Part shown: positions 32,561-41,329 of the stretch, one piece after another
How positions within the stretch are numbered: the first letter of the stretch is position 1
Layout: every line of letters starts with the position of its first letter
Source: Uliginosibacterium paludis
Lineage (GTDB): Bacteria; Pseudomonadota; Gammaproteobacteria; Burkholderiales; Rhodocyclaceae
NCBI RefSeq assembly: GCF_039631355.1
Contig: NZ_JBDIVF010000003.1
Span: 248,001 to 312,000, forward strand
Length of the DNA: 64,000 nucleotides
Direction of reading: 5' to 3'
The notes under the pieces: generated by a model
What the model saw: the letters and a program-made list of their open reading frames with translations, nothing else
Database searches by the model: none
Told to the model about the DNA's origin: nothing
Position numbers and translations under genes: made by a program

Positions 32561-33456
32561 CAGTTTCTCTGTTCTGGTTTGAGTGCAGGTGCGGGAATGC
32601 GATCGTGTTCGCCGGGGACTTCCGGGAATCTGCCGGCGTTCCAGTCTGCCGCTGCTTTTTCGATCCGCTCGCGCGAACTCGAGACGAAGTTCCACCACAT
32701 GTACCGCGGACCGTCGAGCGGGGCGCCGCCCAGCAACATGACGCGGGCAGATTCCGTGGCGCGAAAGACAGGCGTGCTGCCTGGTGCGAGGACGACGAGA
32801 CTGCCAGCCTGCAGCCTTTGGCCGTCCGACACCAGGGCGCCCTGCGCCACGTACACGGCGCGTTCTTCGACCTCCGCAGGAAACTCGAATATCGCCTCTG
32901 CACCGAGCTTGCCGGCGGCATAGAAGGTGCTGGAGGGTACGGCAACCGGTGAGCGGCGTGTGCCCCATTCACCAATCAGGAGATGCCAGTCTGCGCCGTC
33001 CTGTTGCCAAGCGGGCAGCGCGCTTTCAGGGTAGTGGCGAAAGGCCGGTTCGGCTTCCTGAAGGGGTTCTGGCAGAGCCAACCACATCTGGATGCCTTCC
33101 ACTGCCTCATCCGCCGCACGTACATCCTCCGGGATGCGCTCGGAATGGCTGATGCCACGACCCGCACACATCCAGTTGACAGCGCCCGGCAGGATCCTCT
33201 GCACAACACCGAGACTGTCCCGGTGCATCATGGCGCCACTGAACAGATAGGTGAGTGTGCCCAGTCCGATGTGAGGGTGCGGCCGCACGTCGTTTTCCGT
33301 GCTGCCTGCCGGAAATCTGGCAGGGCCCATGTGGTCGAGAAAAACGAAGGGGCCGATGGAGCGCCGGGAGATCTGGGGAAGCAGACGGCGGACAGGAAAG
33401 CCGATGTCGCGTGTCTGTGCATTCAGGATCTGCAGTGCTTCGTTTTCTGCTGCCAT
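32560..33456 (-). CDS. Pirin-family protein
   Basis: 298 aa. This is a bicupin with the pirin N-terminal motif FLDHMGPARFPAG and metal-binding PHPHIGLGTLTYLFSGAMMHRDS, giving the His-His-His site, plus GRGISHSERIPE. Bacterial pirins such as YhhW act as quercetin 2,3-dioxygenases or bind metabolic enzymes; the role here is open. ATG 33456 is preferred over 33459 because GGGAGG sits at a workable five bases. It is coupled to ptrB and lies downstream of the aspS terminator. Confidence 0.88.
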   Translation of the reverse strand: MAAENEALQILNAQTRDIGFPVRRLLPQISRRSIGPFVFLDHMGPARFPAGSTENDVRPHPHIGLGTLTYLFSGAMMHRDSLGVVQRILPGAVNWMCAGRGISHSERIPEDVRAADEAVEGIQMWLALPEPLQEAEPAFRHYPESALPAWQQDGADWHLLIGEWGTRRSPVAVPSSTFYAAGKLGAEAIFEFPAEVEERAVYVAQGALVSDGQRLQAGSLVVLAPGSTPVFRATESARVMLLGGAPLDGPRYMWWNFVSSSRERIEKAAADWNAGRFPEVPGEHDRIPAPALKPEQRN

Positions 33457-33506
33457 CATGGCCTCCCGGTACTCTTGGGGATTGCCGGCATGGGGGCCGG
33501 AAGAAT

Positions 33507-33533
33507 GAAAAAGGGCGGGCCTCAAGCCCGCCC
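33507..33533 (-). terminator. Intrinsic terminator of aspS
   Basis: On the minus strand GGGCGGGC, loop TTGAG, GCCCGCCC is followed by TTTTT. It lies 22 nt beyond the aspS stop and upstream of the pirin gene. Confidence 0.88.
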
Positions 33534-33555
33534 CCGATTCTGCGTCAGACCGGAT

Positions 33556-35352
33556 TTATTCCGCAGCACTTTCCGCCTTGGGCAGATTGCGCAGACGGAT
33601 GTGCAGCTCGCGCAACTGCTTCTCGTCGACCGGGCTCGGGGCCTGCGTGAGCAGACACTGTGCGCGTTGCGTCTTGGGGAAGGCGATCACGTCGCGGATC
33701 GATTCGGCGCCGGTCATCATGGTCACGATGCGGTCCAGGCCGAAGGCGAGACCACCGTGCGGCGGCGCGCCATACTTCAGCGCGTCGAGCAGGAAGCCGA
33801 ACTTCAGTTGCGCTTCTTCCTCGCCGATGCCGAGCGCCTTGAAGACCTTCTCCTGCACGTCGGCGCGGTGGATACGCACCGAGCCGCCGCCCAGTTCCCA
33901 GCCGTTCAATGCCAGATCGTAGGCCTTGGCGAGGCACTTGCCCGGATCGGTCTCCAGGAACTCGAGGTGCTCGTCCTTGGGCGAGGTGAAGGGGTGGTGA
34001 CAGGCGACCCAGCGCTTGGCTTCCTCGTCGTAGTCGAACATCGGGAAGTCGATCACCCAGGCCGGCGCCCACTTGCGACCGTCGACATGCCCCTTCTCGT
34101 GGCCGATCTTGGTGCGCAGCGCGCCCAGGGCGTCGGACACGACCTTGGCCTTGTCGGCACCGAAGAAGATGAGGTCGCCGGACTGTGCGCCGGTGCGCTC
34201 CATGACGATCTTCAGGGAGGCTTCGGACAGGTTCTTGACGATGGGCGACTGCAGGCCTTCTTCGTTCAGCTTGGTGACGTCATTGACCTTGATGTAGGCC
34301 AGGCCTTTGGCACCGTAGATCTTCACGAACTCGGTGTAGCCGTCGATCTCACCGCGCGACAGTGCCGCACCGCCCGGGATGCGCAGTGCCGTGACACGGC
34401 AGCTCGGGTCGTTGGCAGCACCCGCGAACACCTTGAAGGCCACGTCCTTCATCGCGTCGGCAACGTCGACGAGTTCCAGCGTCACGCGCAGGTCGGGCTT
34501 GTCGGAGCCGTAGCGCGCCATGGCTTCCTGGTAGGTGATGCGCGGGAAGGGATTCGGCAGATCGACGTCGATGGCATCCTTGAACACGTGACGGATCAGG
34601 TTCTCCATGATCGCCGTGATCTCGCCCTCGTCGAGGAATGAGGTTTCCATATCGACCTGGGTGAACTCGGGCTGGCGATCGGCGCGCAGGTCCTCGTCAC
34701 GGAAGCACTTGGTGATCTGGTAGTAGCGGTCGTAGCCGGCCACCATCAGCAACTGCTTGAAGAGCTGGGGAGACTGGGGCAGGGCAAAGAACTGACCGTC
34801 ATGCACGCGGCTCGGCACGAGGTAGTCGCGTGCGCCTTCCGGCGTGCTCTTGGTCAGCATCGGGGTTTCGATGTCGATGAAACCGGCGTCATCCAGGAAA
34901 CGACGGAAAGCACGCGCCGTCTTGTAACGCAGCAGCATGTTGCGCTGCATGGCAGGGCGACGGAGGTCAATGACGCGGTGCGTCAGACGGACGTTTTCGG
35001 ACAGGTTTTCGTCGTCGAGCGGGAAAGGCGGCGTGACCGATGCATTCAGCACTTCTACTTCATGCGCCAGCACTTCGACTTCACCGGAGATGAGGTTGGC
35101 GTTGGTGGTGCCTTCCGGACGGCGACGGACCTTGCCTGTTACCCGCAGGCAGAATTCGTTGCGGACGCCTTCGGCAACCTTGAAAGTGTCGGCCCGATCG
35201 GGGTCGCACACCACCTGAACCAGACCTTCGCGGTCACGCAGATCAATGAAGATCACGCCACCGTGGTCACGACGACGGTGGGCCCAGCCAAAGAGGGTAA
35301 CGGTCTGGTCAAGCAGAGCGGCAGAAACAAGGCCGCTATAGGTGGTACGCAT
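33556..35352 (-). CDS. aspS: Aspartyl-tRNA synthetase
   Basis: 598 aa, the bacterial long form. An N-terminal OB-fold anticodon domain (VTLFGWAHRRRDHGGVIFIDLRDREG, positions about 18-43) precedes the class II core: FIDIETPMLTKSTPEGARDY, motif 2 (CFRDEDLRADRQPEFTQVD), the GAD insertion (about 280-420), and motif 3 (GLAFGLDRIV). The start is ATG 35352; the TTG three bases earlier is less likely. It ends at a good terminator. In many betaproteobacteria it follows fmdB and DUF502, as here. Confidence 0.97.
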   Translation of the reverse strand: MRTTYSGLVSAALLDQTVTLFGWAHRRRDHGGVIFIDLRDREGLVQVVCDPDRADTFKVAEGVRNEFCLRVTGKVRRRPEGTTNANLISGEVEVLAHEVEVLNASVTPPFPLDDENLSENVRLTHRVIDLRRPAMQRNMLLRYKTARAFRRFLDDAGFIDIETPMLTKSTPEGARDYLVPSRVHDGQFFALPQSPQLFKQLLMVAGYDRYYQITKCFRDEDLRADRQPEFTQVDMETSFLDEGEITAIMENLIRHVFKDAIDVDLPNPFPRITYQEAMARYGSDKPDLRVTLELVDVADAMKDVAFKVFAGAANDPSCRVTALRIPGGAALSRGEIDGYTEFVKIYGAKGLAYIKVNDVTKLNEEGLQSPIVKNLSEASLKIVMERTGAQSGDLIFFGADKAKVVSDALGALRTKIGHEKGHVDGRKWAPAWVIDFPMFDYDEEAKRWVACHHPFTSPKDEHLEFLETDPGKCLAKAYDLALNGWELGGGSVRIHRADVQEKVFKALGIGEEEAQLKFGFLLDALKYGAPPHGGLAFGLDRIVTMMTGAESIRDVIAFPKTQRAQCLLTQAPSPVDEKQLRELHIRLRNLPKAESAAE

Positions 35353-35418
35353 CAATGATCTCCATGATCCGGTTTTGTATTGGATGACCGGCTTCTCGCG
35401 GGAAGCTCGGTCCGATGT

Positions 35419-36018
35419 TCAGTCGCGCACCGGCAGCGGGGCAACAGAACCCATCGAAATGATGTATTTGAGTGCCTCATCGACCGACATGTCGAGTTCC
35501 ACGACATCCTTGCGATCCATCATGAGGAAAAAGCCCGATGTCGGGTTGGGCGTGGTCGGCACATAGACGCTGACTGCTTCGGCAGGGAGAAGGCTTGCGA
35601 GCTGACCGGCCGGCGTTCCGGTCTGGAACGCGATGGTCCAGCTTCCCTGACGAGGATATTGAACGAGGAGCGCTTTCCGGAAGGCTTGACCGCCCGGCCC
35701 CAGAAGAGTGTCTGAAACCTGTTTGACGCTCGAATAGATCTGCCTGACAACCGGAATCCTGTTGAGGATGCCTTCCCAGGTCCGCACGAGGCGCTGGCCA
35801 AAGAAGTTGCTGGTAGCCATGCCTGTGAGCATGACAACCAGAATCGTGACCAGCGTGCCGAACCCCCAGAGCTTGAATCCGATCAGATTGCTGGGTTGCC
35901 AGGCTTGCGGTAACAGCAGCAGTGACTGGTCAAGCGTATTGACCACTGCACTGAGCACCCAGACCGTCACGATCAGGGGAGCCCACACCAGCAGTCCTGT
36001 AATCAGGTATTTCTTCAT
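35419..36018 (-). CDS. DUF502 membrane protein
   Basis: 199 aa. Two N-terminal transmembrane helices (about 5-27 and 50-72) precede the conserved LNRIPVVRQIYSSVKQVSDTLL, VQYPRQGSWTIAFQTG and VYVPTTPNPTSGFF, the hallmark of this uncharacterised family. It sits in the common order fmdB - DUF502 - aspS, 15 nt after fmdB. The function is not known. Confidence 0.88.
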   Translation of the reverse strand: MKKYLITGLLVWAPLIVTVWVLSAVVNTLDQSLLLLPQAWQPSNLIGFKLWGFGTLVTILVVMLTGMATSNFFGQRLVRTWEGILNRIPVVRQIYSSVKQVSDTLLGPGGQAFRKALLVQYPRQGSWTIAFQTGTPAGQLASLLPAEAVSVYVPTTPNPTSGFFLMMDRKDVVELDMSVDEALKYIISMGSVAPLPVRD

Positions 36019-36033
36019 GTGGCCAGACGGCGG

Positions 36034-36285
36034 TCAGTGACAGGCGCAGTTGTCTGCACAGGGCGGCGGCGGGGCGTCCGGCGCTGCAGGGCAGGATGCT
36101 GAGCTACCCTTGAAGTCGGTTGCATACCAGCCACTGCCCTTGAGTTGGAAGCCTGCTGCAGTCAGCTGCTTGGCGTAAGTCTTGCTGCCACATGCCGGGC
36201 AGCTTTCAATGGGTGCATCACTGTGCTTCTGAAGGTGATCCTTCTTGTGGCCGCAGTCACCACAACGGTATTCATAGATGGGCAT
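36034..36285 (-). CDS. FmdB-family zinc-ribbon protein
   Basis: 83 aa. The zinc ribbon is MPIYEYRCGDCGHKKD plus ESCPACGSK, four Cys in two CxxC pairs, followed by FQLKGSGWYATDF, typical of the family. The C-terminus is Pro/Cys-rich (PPPPCADNCACH). The family is named after a putative formamidase regulator, but its biochemical role is unclear. It leads a probable operon with DUF502 and aspS. Confidence 0.9.
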   Translation of the reverse strand: MPIYEYRCGDCGHKKDHLQKHSDAPIESCPACGSKTYAKQLTAAGFQLKGSGWYATDFKGSSASCPAAPDAPPPPCADNCACH

Positions 36286-36409
36286 ATCGTTCTCCTGAGC
36301 CGGTGATTCTATCTCATTGGCGGCGCACCAAAAACAGCGGAGTTGCGTGCGCTGTCAAAGGTTGCCGCCCGGAGCGGAAATCAGGGCAAGAACGAAAAGT
36401 TCAAGCCCC

Positions 36410-37258
36410 TCACACCGGAAGAAAAACTGAAATCAGGCTGCTTCCGGAGAACAGCGAAATGACTCCCGCTGCTGCCAGATAGGGGCCGAACGGGATGGGC
36501 GTCTCCCTGGCGTGCTTGGCGAACACCATGAGCGAAATCCCGACAATAGCGCCCACGACCGACGAAAGCAGGATCACTGCCGGCAGGACTTGCCAGCCAA
36601 GAAAAGCCCCGATGGCGGCCAGAAGCTTGAAGTCACCGTAACCCATTCCTTCCTTGCCCGTGACCAGCTTGAACAGCCAGAAAACCGACCAGAGCGAGAG
36701 ATAGCCTGCCATGGCACCGATTACGGCACTTTCAAGGGTCGTGAAAACGCCTTGAACGTTGAAGGCGAGACCCAGCCACAGGAGTGGCAGGGTAATGTCG
36801 TCAGGGAGCAGATAAGTGTCCAGATCGATGAAGGTCAGGGCAATCAGCGACCACACCATGATCAGCGCTCCGGCTGTTGCAAGGCTTGGCCCGAATTTCC
36901 ATGCAACCGCGACTGACAGGGCTGCACTGAGACATTCGATGATCGGATAGCGGGGGCTGATGGCAGCCTTGCAGTGGTTGCATTTGCCTCGCAAAACCAG
37001 ATAGCTCACAAGCGGAATGTTCTCCAGGGCGGTGATCTGGTGCCCGCAGTGAGGACAGCGCGAGCGGGGGGTAGACAAGGTAAGCGGTGCGTGCGCAGCA
37101 GAATCTTCTCCCCGCATTTCAGCTGCTTCCGCCTCCCAGCGGCGCTCGAGCATCTTGGGCAATCGATGGATCACCACATTGAGGAAACTGCCTACACAAA
37201 GGCCAACGATTCCGCATGCGAAAGCCAGATTGATCGGAGTGTTCAGAAGTTCGAACAT
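36410..37258 (-). CDS. pilD: Prepilin peptidase / N-methyltransferase PilD
   Basis: 282 aa with about seven membrane helices. The N-terminal zinc tetracysteine domain is PHCGHQ and KCNHCKAAISPRYPIIE. The aspartyl protease residues are in TFIDLDTYLLPDDITLP and GYGDFKLLAAIGAFLG. It cleaves the leader of type IV prepilins and methylates the new N-terminus, at the inner membrane. It follows pilB and pilC on the same strand, but a terminator hairpin separates it from pilC. Confidence 0.95.
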   Translation of the reverse strand: MFELLNTPINLAFACGIVGLCVGSFLNVVIHRLPKMLERRWEAEAAEMRGEDSAAHAPLTLSTPRSRCPHCGHQITALENIPLVSYLVLRGKCNHCKAAISPRYPIIECLSAALSVAVAWKFGPSLATAGALIMVWSLIALTFIDLDTYLLPDDITLPLLWLGLAFNVQGVFTTLESAVIGAMAGYLSLWSVFWLFKLVTGKEGMGYGDFKLLAAIGAFLGWQVLPAVILLSSVVGAIVGISLMVFAKHARETPIPFGPYLAAAGVISLFSGSSLISVFLPV

Positions 37259-37282
37259 GAAAGTGAAATAGCCTGCTGAATG

Positions 37283-37307
37283 AAAAGAGCGGCGCCTGGG
37301 CGCCGCG
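37283..37307 (-). terminator. Hairpin between pilC and pilD
   Basis: On the minus strand GCGGCGC, loop CCAG, GCGCCGC is followed by TCTTTTC. It lies 27 nt after the pilC stop, so pilBC transcripts may end here, with some readthrough to pilD. Confidence 0.65.
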
Positions 37308-37333
37308 TGACGGATCAGATAGCCTGTTGGTGT

Positions 37334-38572
37334 TTAGACAACCTGGCCGAGTTTGAAGATCGGGAGGTACATTGCGACGACCATGCCGCCAATAACCGTA
37401 CCGAGAAATACGATGATGATCGGCTCAAGCAACTGTGAGAGACCTGCGACAAGGTCATCGACTTCACGTTCGAAAAAGTCGGCAACTTTTCCGCACATGC
37501 TGTCCAACTGGCCGGACTCCTCCCCGATGGAGACCATCTGAACCACCATTGCAGGAAAAACTTGGGAGCCTTGCATGGCTACAGTCAGACTTGTGCCGGT
37601 AGCGACCTCATTCTGAATGTTTTTTGTAGCGACTTTATAAATGTGATTTCCAGATGCCCCGGCTACGGAGTCCAGTGCCTCGACAAGCGGCACGCCCGCG
37701 GCAAACATCGTTGATAGAGTTCGAGTCCAGCGTGCGATGCTGCCTTTGCGAAGGATGTCTCCAACGACGGGGAGTTGGAGACTCATTCTGTCTATTGAAG
37801 CTTGCATCGCTGGCGAGCGCTTGTACGCAAACACAAATCCTACAATTGCGGCGATCAGCGCAAGCAGTATGAAAAAGCCATTTTCAACAAAAAAGTCGGA
37901 GAGAGCCATCACAAATAGTGTTGGGGCAGGGAGATCGGCTCCAAAGCTGGTAAAGACCTTTTTAAACTCCGGAATGACGAAAATCATCATGACAGCGGTA
38001 ACGGCACCGGCGACAACGAGCACCGAGATAGGGTAAAACATGGCCGACTTCAATTTACTTTTCAGGGCGAGCATCTTTTCCTGATAAATCGCAATTCGGT
38101 CCAGCAGGTTTTCCAGCGCGCCTGATTGCTCGCCGGCAGCAACAAGATTGCAGTAGAGCGCATCAAAGTGAGCGGGATGCTTTCTTAAGGCGTTTGCGAG
38201 ATTGGTCCCCGTTTCAATGTCGCTGCGAATATCGTTCAAAAGACGACCGAGCGCTGCATTTGATGTGCCTTTTATCGCGATATCGAATGATTGGAGTAGC
38301 GGCACTCCTGCTCGCATCATTGTGGCCAACTGCCTGGTAAATATTGCTATATCTTTTTGTTTGACCTTGCTGCCTCGGCCAAATGAGCGTCTTTTGATTT
38401 TTGTGACTGCTATGCCTTGCCTACGCAACGTGGCTTGCACGACATTTTCCGTCTGGGCGCGAAGTTCGCCGCGAACGATTTTTCCTGACTTGTCTTTTCC
38501 CTCCCAGACAAACAGGTTTTCCTGTTGTTGTGCCGTGGCGGGACGTCGTACGGTGCGGGCTGCAGTTGCCAT
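37334..38572 (-). CDS. pilC: Type IV pilus inner-membrane platform protein PilC
   Basis: 412 aa. Two GspF domains are each marked by the family pattern: IFTRQLATMMRAGVPLLQSF and ARWTRTLSTMFAAGVPLVEAL, with AAGEQSGALENLL and SIGEESGQLDSM. Three transmembrane helices lie near 178, 225 and 385. PilC couples the PilB motor to pilin insertion. Base composition is visibly AT-richer than the neighbours; 38341-38400, for example, is about 38 percent GC. It lies 18 nt after pilB. Confidence 0.95.
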   Translation of the reverse strand: MATAARTVRRPATAQQQENLFVWEGKDKSGKIVRGELRAQTENVVQATLRRQGIAVTKIKRRSFGRGSKVKQKDIAIFTRQLATMMRAGVPLLQSFDIAIKGTSNAALGRLLNDIRSDIETGTNLANALRKHPAHFDALYCNLVAAGEQSGALENLLDRIAIYQEKMLALKSKLKSAMFYPISVLVVAGAVTAVMMIFVIPEFKKVFTSFGADLPAPTLFVMALSDFFVENGFFILLALIAAIVGFVFAYKRSPAMQASIDRMSLQLPVVGDILRKGSIARWTRTLSTMFAAGVPLVEALDSVAGASGNHIYKVATKNIQNEVATGTSLTVAMQGSQVFPAMVVQMVSIGEESGQLDSMCGKVADFFEREVDDLVAGLSQLLEPIIIVFLGTVIGGMVVAMYLPIFKLGQVV

Positions 38573-38590
38573 GTTCGTTTTCCGGTGCGT

Positions 38591-40306
38591 TTATTCGTTT
38601 GTACTGGCCAGAACTTCTGTCAGGGAGGTCAGCCCCTGCTTGACCTTTCTCAGGCCTGATTGGCGCAGGTCACTGATGCCTTCCAGTTGTGCTTGCGCCG
38701 CAATATCCATCGAGTTGCCACCCGACATGATGATGCGCTGGATCTCGTCAGTGATCGGCATGACCTGGTAGATGCCGACCCGGCCCTTGTATCCCGAGCC
38801 CTTGCAGCGATCACAGCCGCCGGGGCCGTAAGCCTGCCAGCTTCCGTCCAGGTCGGACTCGCTGAAGCCCGCCTCGATCAGGGCTTCAAGGGGAATGTCG
38901 AGCGGTTTCTTGCAGCTGCAAAGACGTCGGGCAAGGCGCTGTGCCGTGATCAGGATGACTGAAGACGCAATGTTGAATGGGGCTACACCCATATTGCGGA
39001 GACGTTCCAGGGTCGTTGGGGCGTCATTCGTGTGCAGTGTCGACAGCACCATGTGGCCGGTCTGTGCTGCCTTGATCGAAATCTCGGCCGTCTCCAAGTC
39101 CCGGATTTCACCCACCATGATGACGTCGGGATCCTGGCGCAGGAAGGCCTTGAGCGACACGGCGAAGGTCAGCCCGGCCTTGTCGTTCATTGAAACCTGA
39201 TTGATGCCTGGAAGATTGATTTCTGCAGGATCTTCAGCCGTCGAGATATTGACGCCCGGCTTGTTGAGGATGTTCAGACAGGTATAGAGCGAAACGGTTT
39301 TGCCCGAGCCGGTTGGTCCGGTGACCAGCACCATGCCGTATGGGCGCTCGATGGCGTCCAGAAGCGCGGCTTTCTGGTCTGGATCGTAGCCTAGTGCGTC
39401 GATCCCTAGCATGGCACTGCTTGGGTCCAGGATCCGCATGACGATTTTTTCGCCATGCAGTGTGGGAAGCGTTGAAACCCGAAAATCGATCGCCTTGTTT
39501 TTTGACAGGACGAGCTTCATCCGCCCATCCTGCGGAACGCGTTTCTCGGATATGTCGAGACGGGAAATCACCTTGATCCGCGCCGCGATTTTTTCTTTCA
39601 GCGCCAGCGGCGGCTGCGAGATTTCCCTGAGGATGCCGTCGGTTCGGAAACGGATCCGGTAGTACTTTTCGTAGGGCTCGAAATGGATGTCGGAAGCGCC
39701 TTCGTTGATGGCGTCGACGAGCATTTTCTGGATGAAGCGCACGACGGGCGCATCATCGACTTCCGCTGCGCCGGCGTCGGACACCGCTTCCTCAGGGTTT
39801 GCCTCGGACAGGGTGTCCAGGTCGAAGTCGTCCGTGGTTGAAAGATTGGACAGCGCAGAAGACAGCGACTCGGTGAGCTTGGCAAGCAGGCGCCCCAGCT
39901 TATCCACTTCGACCACAACGGGGTCGACGGCGAGGCCTGTCTGAAACCGGATTTCATCCAGCGCACGAAGGTTACTGGGGTCCGGGAGGGCAACGAAGAT
40001 CCTGTTGCCGCGTTTTGAGAGGCCTATGACCTGATGTTTCGCCATCAGCTTGGCGTCAATGGCGTCCTTGGCAACATAGCTTTCGTCATAGGACGCGAGA
40101 TCCAGCCAGGGGTAGCCGAAAGTTGTTGCGCAGAAGGACGCAAGGTCGGCAGCCTTGATGAAGCCCTTCTGAACCACTTCGGCGGCAAAGCCACCCGGAG
40201 AGTTTCCAGAGGCTGAGCAGGCCAGCGCATCAGCTTCGCTCAGAAGCTTGTGCTGAATCAGTGCTCTGGCCAGACCACTCAGTGCCGATTGCGGGGAAGT
40301 TGCCAT
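38591..40306 (-). CDS. pilB: Type IV pilus extension ATPase PilB
   Basis: 571 aa. The N-terminal MshEN/GspE-N region (about 1-160) is followed by the motor: Walker A GPTGSGKTVSLYTCL, Asp box (VMVGEIRDLETAEISIKAAQ), His box (GHMVLSTLHTNDAPTTLERL) and a zinc-binding tetracysteine near 455-505 (CSCKK; CDRCKGSGYKGR). It powers pilus extension from the cytoplasmic face. No Shine-Dalgarno sequence is visible: the start is preceded by an A-run. A 16-bp palindrome lies about 80 nt upstream. Confidence 0.96.
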   Translation of the reverse strand: MATSPQSALSGLARALIQHKLLSEADALACSASGNSPGGFAAEVVQKGFIKAADLASFCATTFGYPWLDLASYDESYVAKDAIDAKLMAKHQVIGLSKRGNRIFVALPDPSNLRALDEIRFQTGLAVDPVVVEVDKLGRLLAKLTESLSSALSNLSTTDDFDLDTLSEANPEEAVSDAGAAEVDDAPVVRFIQKMLVDAINEGASDIHFEPYEKYYRIRFRTDGILREISQPPLALKEKIAARIKVISRLDISEKRVPQDGRMKLVLSKNKAIDFRVSTLPTLHGEKIVMRILDPSSAMLGIDALGYDPDQKAALLDAIERPYGMVLVTGPTGSGKTVSLYTCLNILNKPGVNISTAEDPAEINLPGINQVSMNDKAGLTFAVSLKAFLRQDPDVIMVGEIRDLETAEISIKAAQTGHMVLSTLHTNDAPTTLERLRNMGVAPFNIASSVILITAQRLARRLCSCKKPLDIPLEALIEAGFSESDLDGSWQAYGPGGCDRCKGSGYKGRVGIYQVMPITDEIQRIIMSGGNSMDIAAQAQLEGISDLRQSGLRKVKQGLTSLTEVLASTNE

Positions 40307-40383
40307 TTTTTTATGAATTTAAAGCCGGTCAAACAACGGGTTAAAGCTGATACTTCATGTTGGCTTGGAATTCATGCAATTGT

Positions 40384-40399
40384 AAACCCTCGAGGGTTT
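40384..40399. promoter_or_regulatory. Perfect 16-bp palindrome upstream of pilB
   Basis: AAACCCTCGAGGGTTT lies in the 148-nt gap between the CcsA-like gene and pilB, about 78 nt before the pilB start and 56 nt after the upstream stop. It could be an operator for pilB, or a weak 6-bp hairpin with a TCGA loop ending the upstream message. Confidence 0.4.
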
Positions 40400-40454
40400 T
40401 CATATCCGGCAGATGGAGCGCCTCCCGTCAGTCCGTCGGGGCCACCGGTGCCTC

Positions 40455-41267
40455 CTAGATGCTGCGGTTCAGGATGTATTCGAGGACAAATCTCGAGCCC
40501 GCGTAAGCAAGCAGGAGGCAGGCGAACCCCGCGAGAAGCCAGTGCGTCGCTGTCTTTCCGCGCCAGCCACGATGCCAGCGCCCGGCCAGCAGGATCGCGA
40601 ACAGCAGCCACGATGCGATTCCGAAAACCGCCTTGTGCGTCAAAGTGAAGGGTTTTCCGAAAATCTGCTCCGAAAACAACACCCCGGAAGCAACAGTCAA
40701 TGTCAGAAAAGTAAAGGCGGTGCTGATCAACCGGAACAGCAGGCGTTCAAGCGTGAGCAGCGGCGGGAGTGCGTGCTCGATGCTGACTGAAGTGCGTCCG
40801 TGCAAATGACGTTCTGCTGCGGCGATCAGCAGTGCATGAAAGACCGCGAGAGTGAATAGGCTGTAGGCCAGCATCGCGACCACAACATGCATTCGAAATG
40901 CCCAGTTTCCAGCATCCAGGGTGTGAGGGTGGCCCGGGCTCAGGATCGGAAGCACCACAAAGACGGCAGATGCTATCGATACGACGGAGAGCAGTGGCTT
41001 GATTGGACGCACCAGGCTCTCCAGACTGTAGAAGAGCATGGCCAGCCAGAGGGTGAGCGACAGGGCGATGGAAAGTCCGAAGTGGAATTCGCCGTCTCCC
41101 AGCATCACCTCACCCAGGGCAAAGGCATGGCTGCACAAGGCCGTGAATAGCAGCAGGGCTGCTATGTGCCTGCCGTCGGAGTGGCGTGCTCCAGTCCGAG
41201 GGAGGCTGAAAACCGCAAGCGCCACATAAAACGTGGCCGGAAGCAGATGCAGTAGAATGAGAGACAT
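40455..41267 (-). CDS. CcsA-like cytochrome c assembly membrane protein (YpjD type)
   Basis: 270 aa with about eight membrane helices. It belongs to the CcmC/CcsA-related family: HVVVAMLAYSLFTLAVFHAL, ERLLFRLISTAFTFLTLTV and LTHKAVFGIASWLLFAILL contain the conserved His residues on membrane helices, though the tryptophan-rich WWD motif is weak. In betaproteobacteria this protein is commonly encoded next to ffh, as here (divergent, 62 nt apart). Its role in heme handling is inferred. Confidence 0.82.
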   Translation of the reverse strand: MSLILLHLLPATFYVALAVFSLPRTGARHSDGRHIAALLLFTALCSHAFALGEVMLGDGEFHFGLSIALSLTLWLAMLFYSLESLVRPIKPLLSVVSIASAVFVVLPILSPGHPHTLDAGNWAFRMHVVVAMLAYSLFTLAVFHALLIAAAERHLHGRTSVSIEHALPPLLTLERLLFRLISTAFTFLTLTVASGVLFSEQIFGKPFTLTHKAVFGIASWLLFAILLAGRWHRGWRGKTATHWLLAGFACLLLAYAGSRFVLEYILNRSI

Positions 41268-41329
41268 TCATCCAGTTTAACGCCCAACAGAACCGGCGCA
41301 AACCCGGTTCCTGCCAACGAAACTCCGTA

